Shown: in pieces, positions 13,038 to 23,659 of the stretch
Position numbering within the stretch: the stretch's first letter is position 1
Layout: every line of letters begins with the position of its first letter
Source: Tetrapyrgos nigripes
Taxonomy: Eukaryota > Basidiomycota > Agaricomycetes > Agaricales > Campanellaceae
Assembly: GCA_013368315.1 (NCBI GenBank)
Contig: JAACJM010000039.1
Coordinates: 434,001 to 498,000, forward strand
DNA: 64,000 bases
Reading direction: 5' to 3'
Notes under the pieces: model-generated
Told to the model about the DNA's origin: nothing
The model's database searches: none
Seen by the model: only the letters and a program-made list of their open reading frames with translations
Made by a program: the position numbers and the translations under genes

Positions 13038-16000
13038 TTGCTCGAGCGCTCTGTCACTGGCCTCTACTCCCCACACAGTGGTTTTTCTGAACGTGACATA
13101 GATCTTGCTTTCCTTACCAAAGCCTTAGAGGTCCATGGCTTCTCTACTCACTTCAGAAGTCTCAAGGCTTTGCTTCTGCTTCCACAATTTATTGACATAG
13201 AGCAGTTCCAAGAATTTTGCCATGTATTGGGATCCCAAGCAAAGCAGACTGATGCCAACATTTCTGCTATGTTCTCATCCAACACCAAGCCACCTCCACC
13301 TAATCCAGCCATGGGCAATATAGTTGCCATTGATGGGGTTGCTTTGGAGGAGAAAGGTAGATATTGCACTTGCCGTGACACAGTAACAGGTGTCTGTCGT
13401 AAACTTGCTGAGAATGTAGATCTCTGTGTCAATAGCTATGAGTCTGTGGTGGCTATTAGGGATGCATTGGTACCTATCTTGCCCTCTGGAGAAAGCAGTC
13501 TGTCTTGGATGTGATGCAACTGTTGCTGCAATTGCACCCTATGTTCATAATGATCATTACTTGCCAGTTCCCATTGTGATCTCACTGTTGGATAAGATGG
13601 AAACTGGTGATCAGTTGGCCAAATGGCTTTGAACCCTAATCGACACCTGGAACCTACATCCAGATGGGGCTGAAGTGCATGGTCCTCTTTGGGCTCTTGG
13701 TACTGATGGAGATTCCACCTTCTGACTTGCCAAAAAGCTGCTTTGCCTAACAGATGAAATGTCAGAAGGTACCCCTTTGGGTAAAAGCTATTCATGCTTT
13801 GTGGCCTGAACCTCTTCACATCCAAGGAAGGCATTCTTTGGACATGTGATCTGAAACATATCATTAAATGATTTACCACACTCCTCCACAACCTGATGTC
13901 ATCATTTGTCAACTCAAGGCACTTGGAATGACAGAGGAGGATGCACAGCAGCTGCTTGATCCAGCAGATAAGCAGAATGTCCCAAAAGCTGTTAAACTTG
14001 TTCAGAAACTCTGGGAGGTCCATGAGAATTTCAAGAGGCATGGGTCATTGCTCAGAAATACCAGCAATGCTGTCGAGCAAAAACATGTTGCCTTTGTTGC
14101 TGAAATCTTATGGAGATTTGTTGATGTGTTCATAACTCCGAACAATTACAATCTCTTGTGGTGTATGCTCATCTCACCTGCACACTCTACCTCAAGCATA
14201 AAACAGCATTCATGACAGGAGTGCTGTATGCTGATTCCCAGGCCATGGTCAAGAAAATTGTCTTCTTGATTGCATGCATCCAACACATTGATATGCAGGC
14301 CAAGCTTTATATTGTTCCAGAAGGGACAGACCAGCTCGAAATGCTTTTTGGAGACTGCAGGACTCTTGATCATGCCAGAAATTTTGACATTCAGCAGCTG
14401 TCCAAGAAGATGAGCATTGCAACTGTAATCAATGCAACCTATGAGAGAAACCCAGATCTCAATCGTGGTCATCAACGGCTGACTATCAATGGTGTTCTAG
14501 GTGTGGACCACATCAATCCCAAATCCTGGACAGGCGATGTTGTTGTTGGGCATGTGGACATCCAAAATGAGTGGAATGCTAGAGATTCTGCATCAATACT
14601 TTGGCAATACACCTGGTGTTGATGTTGATGCCAATTTCCCATCAGTTTTTTTGCAAAGGAACTGTGATCTTTTGAGGCTGACAGGAGAATATGTGGGAAT
14701 TCAGGAGACACCAGACAATCAGTGATCTGAGCACGAAAATTCTTCATTCGCCACTGTACAGACTGCCAATGAAGTATGTGAACCCTTGCTCGAGTCCCTG
14801 GAAGACTCCCAGATAGTACCATCAGATGATGAAGACCCTGAAGATCAGGAGGCTGATCAAGTTTCAGACTCAGATTCTGAGACAGAAGATATTATTCCTG
14901 GAGTGAGACTGGACAATCTTATTGAGGAGGAAGAGGATGAGCAGCCTGCTTTCAAGAAGAAAGTCAAGAATCCCAAAGATGGTAAAACTTACTGGAAATC
15001 ATCTGTTGTAGCTGCTTGATCATGAAAAGCAATGTTGTGTCCCTTATGAGTTCAGGGTGTCACTTTTGAAGATCTACTTCAGAAGTGATCAACTCAAGAT
15101 GATTCAACAATAGAGATCTGATTGTAGCAAATGATCTTGCTGCATGTCTTGTCTGGATGAAGCATGCTTTATGTCTTGCAGTCATCCAAATCTAAGGATT
15201 CCAGAAGGATGGCAACAAGAAACTACTTCATGAAATAGATGTCAACAGTATGGCTGATCCAAAGCAGAACATCAGTATTTCATGCCAGATACTAGAGCTC
15301 TCTCAGGTTTGGAAGGAAAAGGCATTGTATTTCATATCGCTCAGAGAAATAAAAGACAACAATCCAGTAACTCAACAGTACTATGTCATTGACATTCCTG
15401 GTGCTATTGTCTATCTGCTAGGTCCAGATATGGTTTGGAGAGACTCTGTATTGGGTCCAAGTAAGTTGTTCTCGTAAGTTTTGTTGTCACAGTACTGATA
15501 GTTAAAATTTATAAAGATCAGTTTCAAGAGCTGACTTGGAGAGCATCACATCAGCAGCTCACTGAGGTAATGAACAACACATGGTCATCATTGAAGCCTG
15601 ACAGCCATGAGCTATTGGCAAATATGGTACTACTACCTTGCATCACTTATGAAGACATTGAATTACCATATCTTGATGTTTCAGGTGAGAATGCCTGCAT
15701 TATTCAAGTAGAATGTCAGTGCTCACAGATCATATGAGTGTTAAGTCTGGGTGGACCTTAGTGCTAGGAAACACTTCGGACCCAGGTGGAGGTCTATAGG
15801 AAAGATGGGAACGATGATGAATCTGGATGGAACTGGACAGGAAGAGAATAGATAGGAAGAGAGGGTATCCGGTCAGGACAACCAGAAAGTCAAGACAGAA
15901 AGTCAAGACAGAAAGTCTATGGCACTATTAGTACCACCTCACTAGTTGTCTTAGTTGGAATCGATCGGAAAGGATAGGAGACCAGCTAAATCGATTTTAG

Positions 16001-17245
16001 ACTTAAGCTATCTACTACAAAGTTGCTAGCTTAAGTACTACATCAGAAGTGTACGGAACGAGATAGGGGAACTATTGGAAATGAATATGAAAGGTAGAGA
16101 CAAAGGGAAATGCTCAATTTGCTATCATCGTGTGGAAACCCTTTGGAAAGAAAAGGAAGGGGAGCACATGGTGCTACAAGATATGAAGTGGAAATGAGAG
16201 AAGTATGAATGCGAGCTGTCCAGTTAGTATCTGATATGAGTTGGATAGGATCCGATGGGAAATGTAAACTAAACAGATTTGTGGCAACTCAGAAATGAAT
16301 TGGAAATGAAAATGAATCAGAACTGAATTGGAAATGAAAATGAATCGGAACTGAATTGGAAATGAAATGGAATGAAAGGGAAGAGTTGGAAAGGAGTTGG
16401 AAGCAATCAGAAAGAGTTATGGGAAGGCATAGGCTTTACAATGAGCTAGAAAGAGATTTGTTTGTAGTAACAGGTGTACCAGCATTGTTAAGTGAATCCA
16501 TGATCATGGAGCCATTCTCAACCAGTGATAAAAAGCTGTGTGTCCTATGTAAAGCAGAAATCACAATTGGAAAGATGTGGAATCATGTTGGAATGCACAT
16601 ATTGAGAGCTGCTTGTGGAATCAAAGAAGATGTAAGTATCTCATCATATAATCTACTGTGTGCAAGGGATAAAAACTCACTGTTGTGTATGCAGGGTGTA
16701 GAAATAGAGTCCTCAGAACCATGTGGCTTCTGTTGAGGTGGAAACTGCATGACCCAGTTGGTAGTTGTCAAAAACGACAAAGTAAGAGTCAAATCAACAT
16801 GCCCTTACTGCCATAAAGGGCTCGATTATCAGAAGGTGAAGAATGGAGGGTACAAGCAGTCACCATGCACTAATGTACCTATCTATTGCATGTTTGAAAC
16901 TTGTTGTTCCTCAATCTCGAAAACTCCCAGGTGCATCTGGAAGTACAATGCAAACTATCATTTTATTACCGAAATCCACCATTGGTTCCTCTCCAGATGA
17001 TGATTACTGTTCACATATCAAGGGAATTGATGCTGAGAGAACAGCAGCCTATAGGAGAGAAAGTCGCATGCCAGATAGTGATGGAATAGAGGTCCCTCCT
17101 TGCTGGGGTACCAGAGAAAGAACTAGCACAGTGACCCCAGTACATGAGACAGAAAATGTAGAAATAGGTCTAAATACATGTAAACGATATGCATTTGCAG
17201 CTTGTAAATGCTGTAGTCATTCGCTGGATGGGTGAGCTGGCACAG
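13038..17245 (+). pseudogene. Decayed transposase-like gene with C-terminal zinc finger
   Basis: A long plus-strand remnant in several frames. Recognisable blocks in order: PQFIDIEQFQEFCHVLG (13190), NIVAIDGVALEEKGRY (13320), HPDGAEVHGPLWALGTDGD (13660), a helical block with KAVKLVQKLWEVHENF (13990), TGVLYADSQAMVKKIVFLIA (14220), EGTDQLEMLFGDCRTLDHAR (14320), VDHINPKSWTGDVVVGHVDI (14500), an acidic linker (14800-14960), and then after the inserted LTR a zinc-binding block CVLCKAEITIGKMWNHVGMH (16530) and CPYCHKGLDYQKV (16800). From memory this block order matches a gene family present in many copies in Agaricomycete genomes and suspected to be a transposase; I cannot name a superfamily with certainty. 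Several stops and frameshifts (for example around 13630, 13725 and 13810) show it is dead. Confidence 0.6.
15739..16440 (-). repeat. Solo LTR, family L1, copy A (702 bp)
   Basis: On the plus strand the element reads TGTTAAGTCTGGG to AGGCTTTACA, the reverse complement of copies B, C and D. It is flanked by an exact 5-bp duplication, atgag at 15734-15738 and 16441-16445. No internal region is present, so it is a solo LTR left by LTR-LTR recombination. It splits the transposase-like gene between its core and its zinc finger. Internal near-tandem 29-bp units lie at about 16290-16370, and a 14-bp unit (agaaagtcaagac) repeats at 15885-15925. Confidence 0.9.
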
Positions 17246-17250
17246 CCAAG

Positions 17251-17498
17251 TGTGACATCCCAAAAAGGAAGGTACAAAGGTATACCCTTGTACCACCCTA
17301 TATTACTGGAATCTTCCAGTGGGTGCCCAAGGGTAGTCTGGGAATGCAGACTGGTACACTCTGAGGTCAGTTGGTCAAGCACTTGGGGGTCCTTAAAAAT
17401 AACTGGTGAAGGGCTGGCAGGGTGGCAAAGTGGCAGCTGCCTCTCTGAGGCAAAACCCTCAACATGTCTAAAAATCTGAAAGTATGCACTGAAATTCA
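17251..17498. repeat. Short solo-LTR-like insertion (248 bp, family L3)
   Basis: Begins TGTGACATCCC and ends TGAAATTCA, with TG...CA termini and an exact flanking 5-bp repeat ccaag at 17246-17250 and 17499-17503. It has no coding capacity and contains a small inverted repeat (ggtacaaaggtatacccttgtacc region, 17270-17295). The size is short for an LTR, and no second copy was found in the window, so the call rests on the ends and the duplication. Confidence 0.5.
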
Positions 17499-17503
17499 CC
17501 AAG

Positions 17504-18008
17504 TTGTCATAATTATGTACATTACTTTACATCTGCTGTGAAAGCAGAACTGCTAAGCACCCATGCCTTCAATTTATATAAATATATTATTATACAGTGT
17601 TGGAAATTAAGGGCTTATTAAGGGTGATTTCTGAAGCTAAGCCCTTAAACCCAGTGAAAACAGACTCTGGGCTGAAATCTGACCAAAATCTGCAAAAATC
17701 TGTTTCCTTTTGCCTCTTCTCAGATTCAGACAGATTATTTTCCCAGATCTGTCAAAATTGGTGACCATTGATTTACACAATTTTATAGCTCTCAGAATCA
17801 TACATAGAAATACACTGGAATCTGCAGAAATATGTCAGAATCTGACCAATTCAGAGCCAGCTACTGTTCCTAAAATGGTACCACAATTTCAGCCTCAATT
17901 CTCAGAAATCTGTCTGATTCCAATATAATATGCCATATTACTAGGTCACTATACACTACTGATTACTATACTGAGTAATGAAAAAAAAAAACACCAAGTC
18001 TGAGTTGT
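17504..18008. other. AT-rich stretch without a gene
   Basis: AT-rich sequence with many CAGATTCTG/CAGAATCTG-like words (17640-17930) and a run of A at about 17980-17990. I found no open frame with a motif. CpG is almost absent here, as in the surrounding old repeats. Confidence 0.4.
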
Positions 18009-18753
18009 CTAAACATCCAGTGAGAGTTCCTCCACATTGACTGTGCCTTGCTGCACCATTGCTGCATAACCATTCCACTTTTTCTTGATTGACAAAGGCC
18101 ATTTTTGGTAGTGTGCGTTGAACTTGGAAACTTTCATGGCAGGAAATTTCTTCATGTAGGCTCTGGCATAAAGGTTCCTGAAAGTTTCAAGCAAATCAGA
18201 GAAGGATTGACAGTGGGGTCAGGCAAAACATACTTTGTGGTAGGTTTGTCGTCAGGTACCATCACTTTGTGGTTGGTGGTCTTTGTCTTGGCTGGATTCT
18301 TCTTTGTCTTAGCAGGAACACTCACTGGCGATGGGGACGACAGAAGGTAAATTGTTCTGCAATGGTGGGACAACAACAGAAGATTGTGGAACAACAAATT
18401 GGCTCTGACATAGATATGAGGACAAGTTAAATGGTGCAAAAGAAAGAAAACTCACAGTGGATTAAATACAAATAGTGGAGAACGTCAATATAGAAAAGAG
18501 GAAAAACTAGGCAAACATACATTTTGAGCTGGAACAGGTTCTGTCAGCACTAGTTCTTGGAATGGAGGTTGAGGTTGATGGTGGAGCTTGGTTTATGGCT
18601 GGTGACTCCAATGATGTTGTTCTCACTGTGGGTTTGCCTTCTGCAATCACTGGAGATGTCATTGTTGGAAACACAGTCAACATGGTAGCTGAGCTTGATG
18701 GACCTGGTGAAGGTGATGTAGCAGAGCTAGTGACATCAATAGATAGGTCCTAA
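18009..18753 (-). pseudogene. Ser/Thr/Pro-rich protein remnant with a short helical C-terminus
   Basis: Minus-strand coding-like sequence. The upstream part (18753 to about 18560) reads as a Ser/Thr/Pro-rich low-complexity chain. A Lys/Pro segment near 18300 (PAKTKKNPAKTKTTNHKV) leads to LPDPTVNPSLICLKL. The last part in another frame gives NLYARAYMKKFPAMKVSKFN and WPLSIKKKWNGYAAM, and ends at a stop at 18009. The latter looks vaguely like the end of an HMG-box fold (a conserved Trp and Lys-rich helix), but this is weak. The change of frame at about 18180 suggests a frameshift or an unseen intron. Function unknown. Confidence 0.35.
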
Positions 18754-19440
18754 ATATTCTGAGAGTGTCATGAACCCTTGAGCTGGGCTAAACCTCTCTG
18801 CACTTGTCAATGAGGGGAGAATGCCCCAGGAGGAGTCTGGAACCTAGGGGTAGCTTCAGTGAGAGTGAGTGACACTACTCACCCACTAACCCTGAGTCTA
18901 TGAGACCAAAGACCTGAGCTGCTGGCAGATCAATCTACACACCTATACAGCAACTGAGATGAAAGCAAAAACTGAGAGCAACAATGGATGGTGATTATGG
19001 AATGAGAATCCCTGTGAAGGATATGAGACAACTGTGACTCCTAAGAGAGTTGTCTGACTAGATTTGCTGTGCACAAGTGTAGTGCATGCCTCCAGGCTTC
19101 ACAAAGAAGAATAAGGAGGACAACAACAAGATCAATTCTGAGGCTTGAGTACAGAAGAACACTACCTATATACTAGTAGTGAAACCACCTCCTGTATCAA
19201 GACTCTGCAACTAACTCCAGTGCTCCTGTAACTAATGTACTTAACAATTGTGAGTTCCAAACAGTGAATAGAATGAAAGAATCAAAATCTAATGGTCTTT
19301 CGAACAAAAAAAACAAAACATTTGAGATGTTGGGTCCTAGTGATGTTAGGGGTGGGTGGAGATTGGGTACATAGTAGTAAACAGTCAGTTGTTGTGTATG
19401 CATGTATGCATCATCTACTGTAAAGCTCTTGATAATCCCT
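18754..19440. other. Stretch without a recognised gene
   Basis: Contains TGTCATGAACCC at 18766, which could be an LTR start, but I could not find a matching end with a target duplication. The rest is AG-rich with scattered short open frames and no motif. It may be the 5' flank of the minus-strand remnant to the left and of the acidic open frame to the right. Confidence 0.3.
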
Positions 19441-19698
19441 ATGTATGAAGATTCAGACAATGACCAGCACAACTCAGACTATGATCCCCTCTTTGGTCCA
19501 CCAGACCCAGCACTTGACAAATACCTCAAAGATATACATGGAGTAGACCCAGATGATAGCAGTTTTAGCGAAGAGGACATGGAGGAGCTGTGCAAGCAGT
19601 ACAGAGAAGAACAGGTAGAGGAGATGGAATACCAGCAAAGACTTGCCAAAGATATGCTACAATTGTTACATCCATTGTCTATACTAATACAAGTGTAG
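19441..19698 (+). CDS. Short acidic coiled-coil-like open frame
   Basis: Starts MYEDSDNDQHNSDYDPL and encodes about 85 residues rich in Asp and Glu. It includes DDSSFSEEDMEELCKQYREE and then EEMEYQQRLAKDMLQ, which should form a charged helix. It could be the first exon of one of the degraded transposon-associated genes nearby, or an independent remnant. No domain recognised. A longer in-frame start at 19402 exists, but 19441 begins the protein-like composition. Confidence 0.3.
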   Translation: MYEDSDNDQHNSDYDPLFGPPDPALDKYLKDIHGVDPDDSSFSEEDMEELCKQYREEQVEEMEYQQRLAKDMLQLLHPLSILIQV

Positions 19699-19789
19699 AT
19701 TCCCTAATCTGAGTTGTACCCATCCTTCATCAGACAAACCTATGCTCTGTTATGATCCCATTATGAGGATTTTAAAGTAGCAAAATGTT

Positions 19790-20440
19790 TGTGATAGTCT
19801 AGCATGTACTTATAATATGGCTGGCTAGAGTCATTACCATGAAGAATAACTATTTAGAGCAATATAATAATGTTATAATATGGTAGCATCTTATAATATG
19901 ATTATAATACTGATTGTAATCCTGTTACAACATCTGGGATGTTATAATACCACTATAATATGGCTGCAACTGTAAGGGGACAGTTTCCTTTTCCTTCCCT
20001 TCTCCTTTAGGACTTGTTTGTTCTTGTTTTATCTGGACTTCATTGACTTGTTTATCCCTGTTGCATTGTTTCATCATCCATCATTTCATTGTTCATCATT
20101 TGATCTCTCATCATTCCACCTTTCTATTACTTCGTTTCAACTGTACAGTTTTGTAGATCTTTTTCCAGGCCTTCATACAAGTATATATACCCCTTCCCTG
20201 CAGGCGAGTATTCTTGAGTTTTTCTCTTTGGATCTCCTCCTGCAGTTGTTGAGTGAGTGCCTCACATGCCAGGAGTCGCCCTTACAGCAACAACATTATA
20301 AACCCCATAATTATTTCAAGTGATGATAATAGTGCTCAGACTTGGCACCCCCTTATCATTTATATAACAATTTCAATGGTGATAATGTCTGGAACCTTTT
20401 TGATAGTTGTAAGGGCATTATAATAAGGTAAAACAATTTC
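19790..20440. repeat. AT-rich cluster of TTATAATATG words around an inserted solo LTR
   Basis: The word (A/T)TATAATATGG or close variants recurs at about 19860-19965 and continues after the LTR insertion with ATTATAAACCCCATAATTA at about 20295. A similar cluster with TTATAAACCCCATAATTC occurs at 23439-23590, together with TTATAATATG. The two clusters could be subterminal repeats of one old DNA element spanning roughly 19.8-23.6 kb, but I could not define its ends. Confidence 0.35.
19971..20286. repeat. Solo LTR, family L2 (316 bp)
   Basis: Ends are inverted: TGTAAGGG at the left and CCCTTACA at the right. An exact target duplication, gcaac, flanks it at 19966-19970 and 20287-20291. Inside is a pyrimidine-rich promoter-like stretch and a TATA-like GTATATATACCCC near 20190, typical of an LTR promoter. 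There is no internal coding region. It is inserted in the AT-rich repeat cluster. Confidence 0.88.
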
Positions 20441-20457
20441 CCACTTTAAAGTTGCAC

Positions 20458-20615
20458 TATAAAAGTGTGCTAATTGCTTTGGATCAACTAGCATGAGTCC
20501 AAGTCCTCAACAGGCACCTCCCATGTTGCCTAGTAATCTCCCTCAGACTTTCAGGTACCCTTACACTTCCACTAGCAGGACTCATTATACCAAAACCTTG
20601 TATATTGTAACTTGA
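20458..20615 (+). CDS. Possible first exon behind a TATA box
   Basis: TATAAAAG at 20458-20465 is followed 27 bp later by an ATG at 20493. This opens MSPSPQQAPPMLPSNLPQTF, with a possible splice donor (CAG/gtaccc) at about 20554. Unspliced, the frame stops at 20615. The Pro/Ser-rich start and the spacing to a TATA box look deliberate. It could be the first exon of the gene whose later exons lie at 23.66-24.78 kb, with the aldolase remnant between them, but this link is conjecture. Confidence 0.25.
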
Positions 20616-21139
20616 GGATTTATCATGGCAAAGTACATTGATAAGTAGTTGAGTTATTACTTCATATCAATTAACTATGATGAATGACAGACATATTTTC
20701 AGTCTAGACACTCGGGTTAATGTTCTGATAATAAGCACTACCAAAATTGAGTACAGTGAGTACTACTACTAGGTACTAATGACATCTGTCCCCAGACACA
20801 TAATTGAAAACAAATGTCCTCCAATAGAACACAATGTACTGCACTGTGTACCAACCATGCCTACTAACTTAATCAAGAATCCTATTCCTTCATTTGCACT
20901 TGACAATATGAAAAAGCCTTTTGCATGTTAGATACAATCCCTTGAGTCATCACACTGATATTACTTGTTATGTTGATCTACAGCCATACTATGTCTTGGT
21001 TAGACTTGGATCCAGAGTGAAGAGACAGGTAAGAGGTAAAGCATGTAGAGGGTGAGAGGAACAGAACAGAGCAATAGACAAGGGTAGAGTGTCATGAAAA
21101 AGTAGAATGACGAAAGCCAAACAAAAGAGGAGTAATGCG

Positions 21140-22140
21140 CACCATATCAAAACCCTGCTTTGCCCATAAATATCCTTGATTGCTGTTGAAGTAGAATATT
21201 GTGCTATGAACCATGTCAGAGGGTAAGCATACAGCAGAATAGAACAGAATAACAGAAGAAGGTCATTGAGAGTAGTATGGAGAGGTTGTCATAGATATGG
21301 GAAGATACTGGAGGAACAGAATTTTACTACTCACCATCTCTTTCCAGCTCCATGAGCTGCATCTAGAATCTCCTCAATAGCTTTCTGCATCTCTGGCTGA
21401 AGAGGATCAGTCAGTGGGTATCCTAGTGCAATGGATAGATCTGAGGGTCTGACAAAGAGACCATCTGAAAGCAACTATGTGCATATACCCCACACCATCC
21501 CAATGCATGGACTCTTTAAGAGGGAAAGAACTCACCTATCCCCTCAACCTCCACAATCTCCTTCATATTCTTCAACCCCTCTACCATCTAGATCTGAATT
21601 AGCACCAAAACATTGTCATTGGTATGTCAATGTACTTGTCCTTCCCCATATCCTTTCTCCAATAATTCCCTAGAGTATATGCTTCTCTGAATCCATGTCA
21701 TATGGAAGGGTACTGAGCATCTGAAACGATAGATTTGGCTTGGGTGGGGGTGGATACCTGGAATATAGATGTGGATATTGGAGACAAGGAATGAGGGATA
21801 GGAAGAAGACGAATGATTCCTTCAATGACTAACAGCTACAGCCTACCAAGAAGTACACAAATTCACCATATGCACCAACACCTCTCTTGCACCCCCATCC
21901 AGCACATACTTGATGGCATAGAGAGATTTGAGGTTTTGTTGATGTATGTGCACTTGAAAAATGTGTCCTTTTTCAACCTGTTCCCTACCCTTGTGTGATG
22001 TGGAAACCTCAGCTAAAATTCCCAAATGAGAAGTTGGTGAAGGAGACATGGAAGAGGGTACAGAAGAGTTGCAGAAGAGTGTTGTTTGTGCAGCCAGATG
22101 TAATAGAACTACTCTATTGTACATGAGGCTGTGCATACCT
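21140..22140 (-). pseudogene. HpcH/HpaI aldolase family pseudogene
   Basis: Minus-strand exons of a class II, metal-dependent HpcH/HpaI (2-dehydro-3-deoxy-glucarate-type) aldolase. In order: a block ending YVLDGGAREVLVHMVNLCTS (21960-21845), the family's barrel strand; ANDNVLVLIQI-like TNDNVLVLIQI (21630-21590); GLKNMKEIVEVEGI joined by an intron to DGLFVRPSDLSIALGYPLTD (21570-21400), containing the metal-binding Asp; PLQPEMQKAIEEILDAAHG (21395-21350); and a last block WAKQGFDMV near 21160. The metal-binding Glu expected after LIQI is replaced by a TAG stop at 21588-21590, with another stop a few codons upstream. The start and the N-terminal catalytic part are not clear, although 22100-22350 may hold remnants. 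This was a cytosolic carbon-carbon lyase gene, now dead. Confidence 0.72.
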
Positions 22141-22359
22141 TATTTAAATACAATCTCTTTCTTTCTTCACATTGTTGTTGTTGGCCCCAGGAGTCCAGGC
22201 TCTCTACCATGCAGTATGCAGACCCAACCTTGGGACAGCAGAAATAGTTTTGGCAGGACACGTCATTATTTGTTTGCCAGAAGCCTTTGCCAAACAAAGT
22301 GCAGTCAAATGTCGATGCATCAGGTTTTTCCCTCTTAACTCTCTACCACTACCATTCAT

Positions 22360-23620
22360 GTCCACATGGCCTCATAAAAACACTTCCCGTCCTCCATCCC
22401 CTCAGCACAGTGGCTAAGCAATGTGTAGCTCCTCCAGTTGCACTGCCTGTGACTTATTTTGTTCCAGTCGCTTCCAATTGCTCTACAACAGCTTGTCCAG
22501 TGGCTGCCCTTCACTCCGAATACTGAATAAGTTATGGTGAGCTTTCTAGCTGTCTCTTTTGCTTTCCTCCTCACCTCTTCTGGATCCAGTTCCAGCTACA
22601 GTAGATATTGTGCAATACAGCTTTGAGCCATCACCTCTGAAGTTTGGAGAAGGAGAAATAGCAGGAGAGAGTTGGATGGTTTCTTTATTATACTACTTTC
22701 AGTTTGTCATCACCAAAGGCGATGGTGTCTTTGGGTTGTTCCCGCCTTTTGCCTTTGCCATGCTCTATCCACTATGCCAATGCTTGCTTCCTGCTTATGT
22801 GTATTCAGTGTGTCTTCTCTTACTCATCTGAAGCCCAGTTTACTCAATTTCCTGCTGTCGTTGTTGACATTTTCACCTCCATTCAACCCTATCATTTTCT
22901 GACCTTGTGACATTAGATCCTCCAGACCACCAACATGTAACACCCAGAATATCTCTCCTGAATGTGTACTTCTTCCATTTGTGGTGAGCTGTTCTTTTGA
23001 TTTGTTCAGTGTCTTTTAATCTTACAGTGATGTCTTTGTGAGCTTCCCTTTGATTTTTGCATAGCTGATCTATCTCACTGAAAACCATTACAGAGTGGAT
23101 GCTGCCTTTGCAGGCTTCTTTGGTAAGTCTCCTTGCCTTTCCTCCTATTCTCACCTCACTGATGTGTTGTTGTGGAATGTCTAGGGATTGTCACTCCCTG
23201 AGTGTTCCCACTTTACTAACACCTTTTGATCTTTCCAGACCTTTTCACGTTTTTATTGGTGAGTTGCCATTGTATGTTTGTACTTGACATGTATGTATTC
23301 TATAGTAAATTACATTATTTTGCAACACATATTGTATGATCCAAGAGTACCTAGCTGTTGGTATACTGCCTGTGTAATCCTGTGAGCATGGCCTGATAAT
23401 CCTCTCAATGATTACATCCCCTGGTACTATTCCAAGCCTTATAAACCCCATAATTCAGTTATAATCCTGGACATAATTCCCAAAGTCCACCACTATTATC
23501 TACATTCTAAACTCATTACCAGAAAGCTAGATTGAAGTAATCTAGTTATAATATGCCATAATTGTTTTAGGGATTATAATATGATTAGCACAGAGCATAG
23601 TTTTGTCTGATGTTCAACCA
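22360..23620. other. Stretch with unassigned coding-like fragments
   Basis: Minus-strand frames at 22356-22574 and 22873-23154 are open for 70-90 codons but show no motif I recognise; the second has a Lys/Arg-rich helix (IKRTAHHKWKKYTFRRD). Plus-strand frames overlap them. An AT-rich cluster with TTATAAACCCC and TTATAATATG lies at 23439-23590. I see nothing that supports a functional gene. Confidence 0.35.
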
Positions 23621-23659
23621 CTCTTACCTCCCATAAAGCAAGGTGAAAAACAATGATCA

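Noticed and set aside
18766..19250. TGTCATGAACCC as the start of a solo LTR
   Set aside because: No matching ...CA end with a repeat of the flanking gagag was found.
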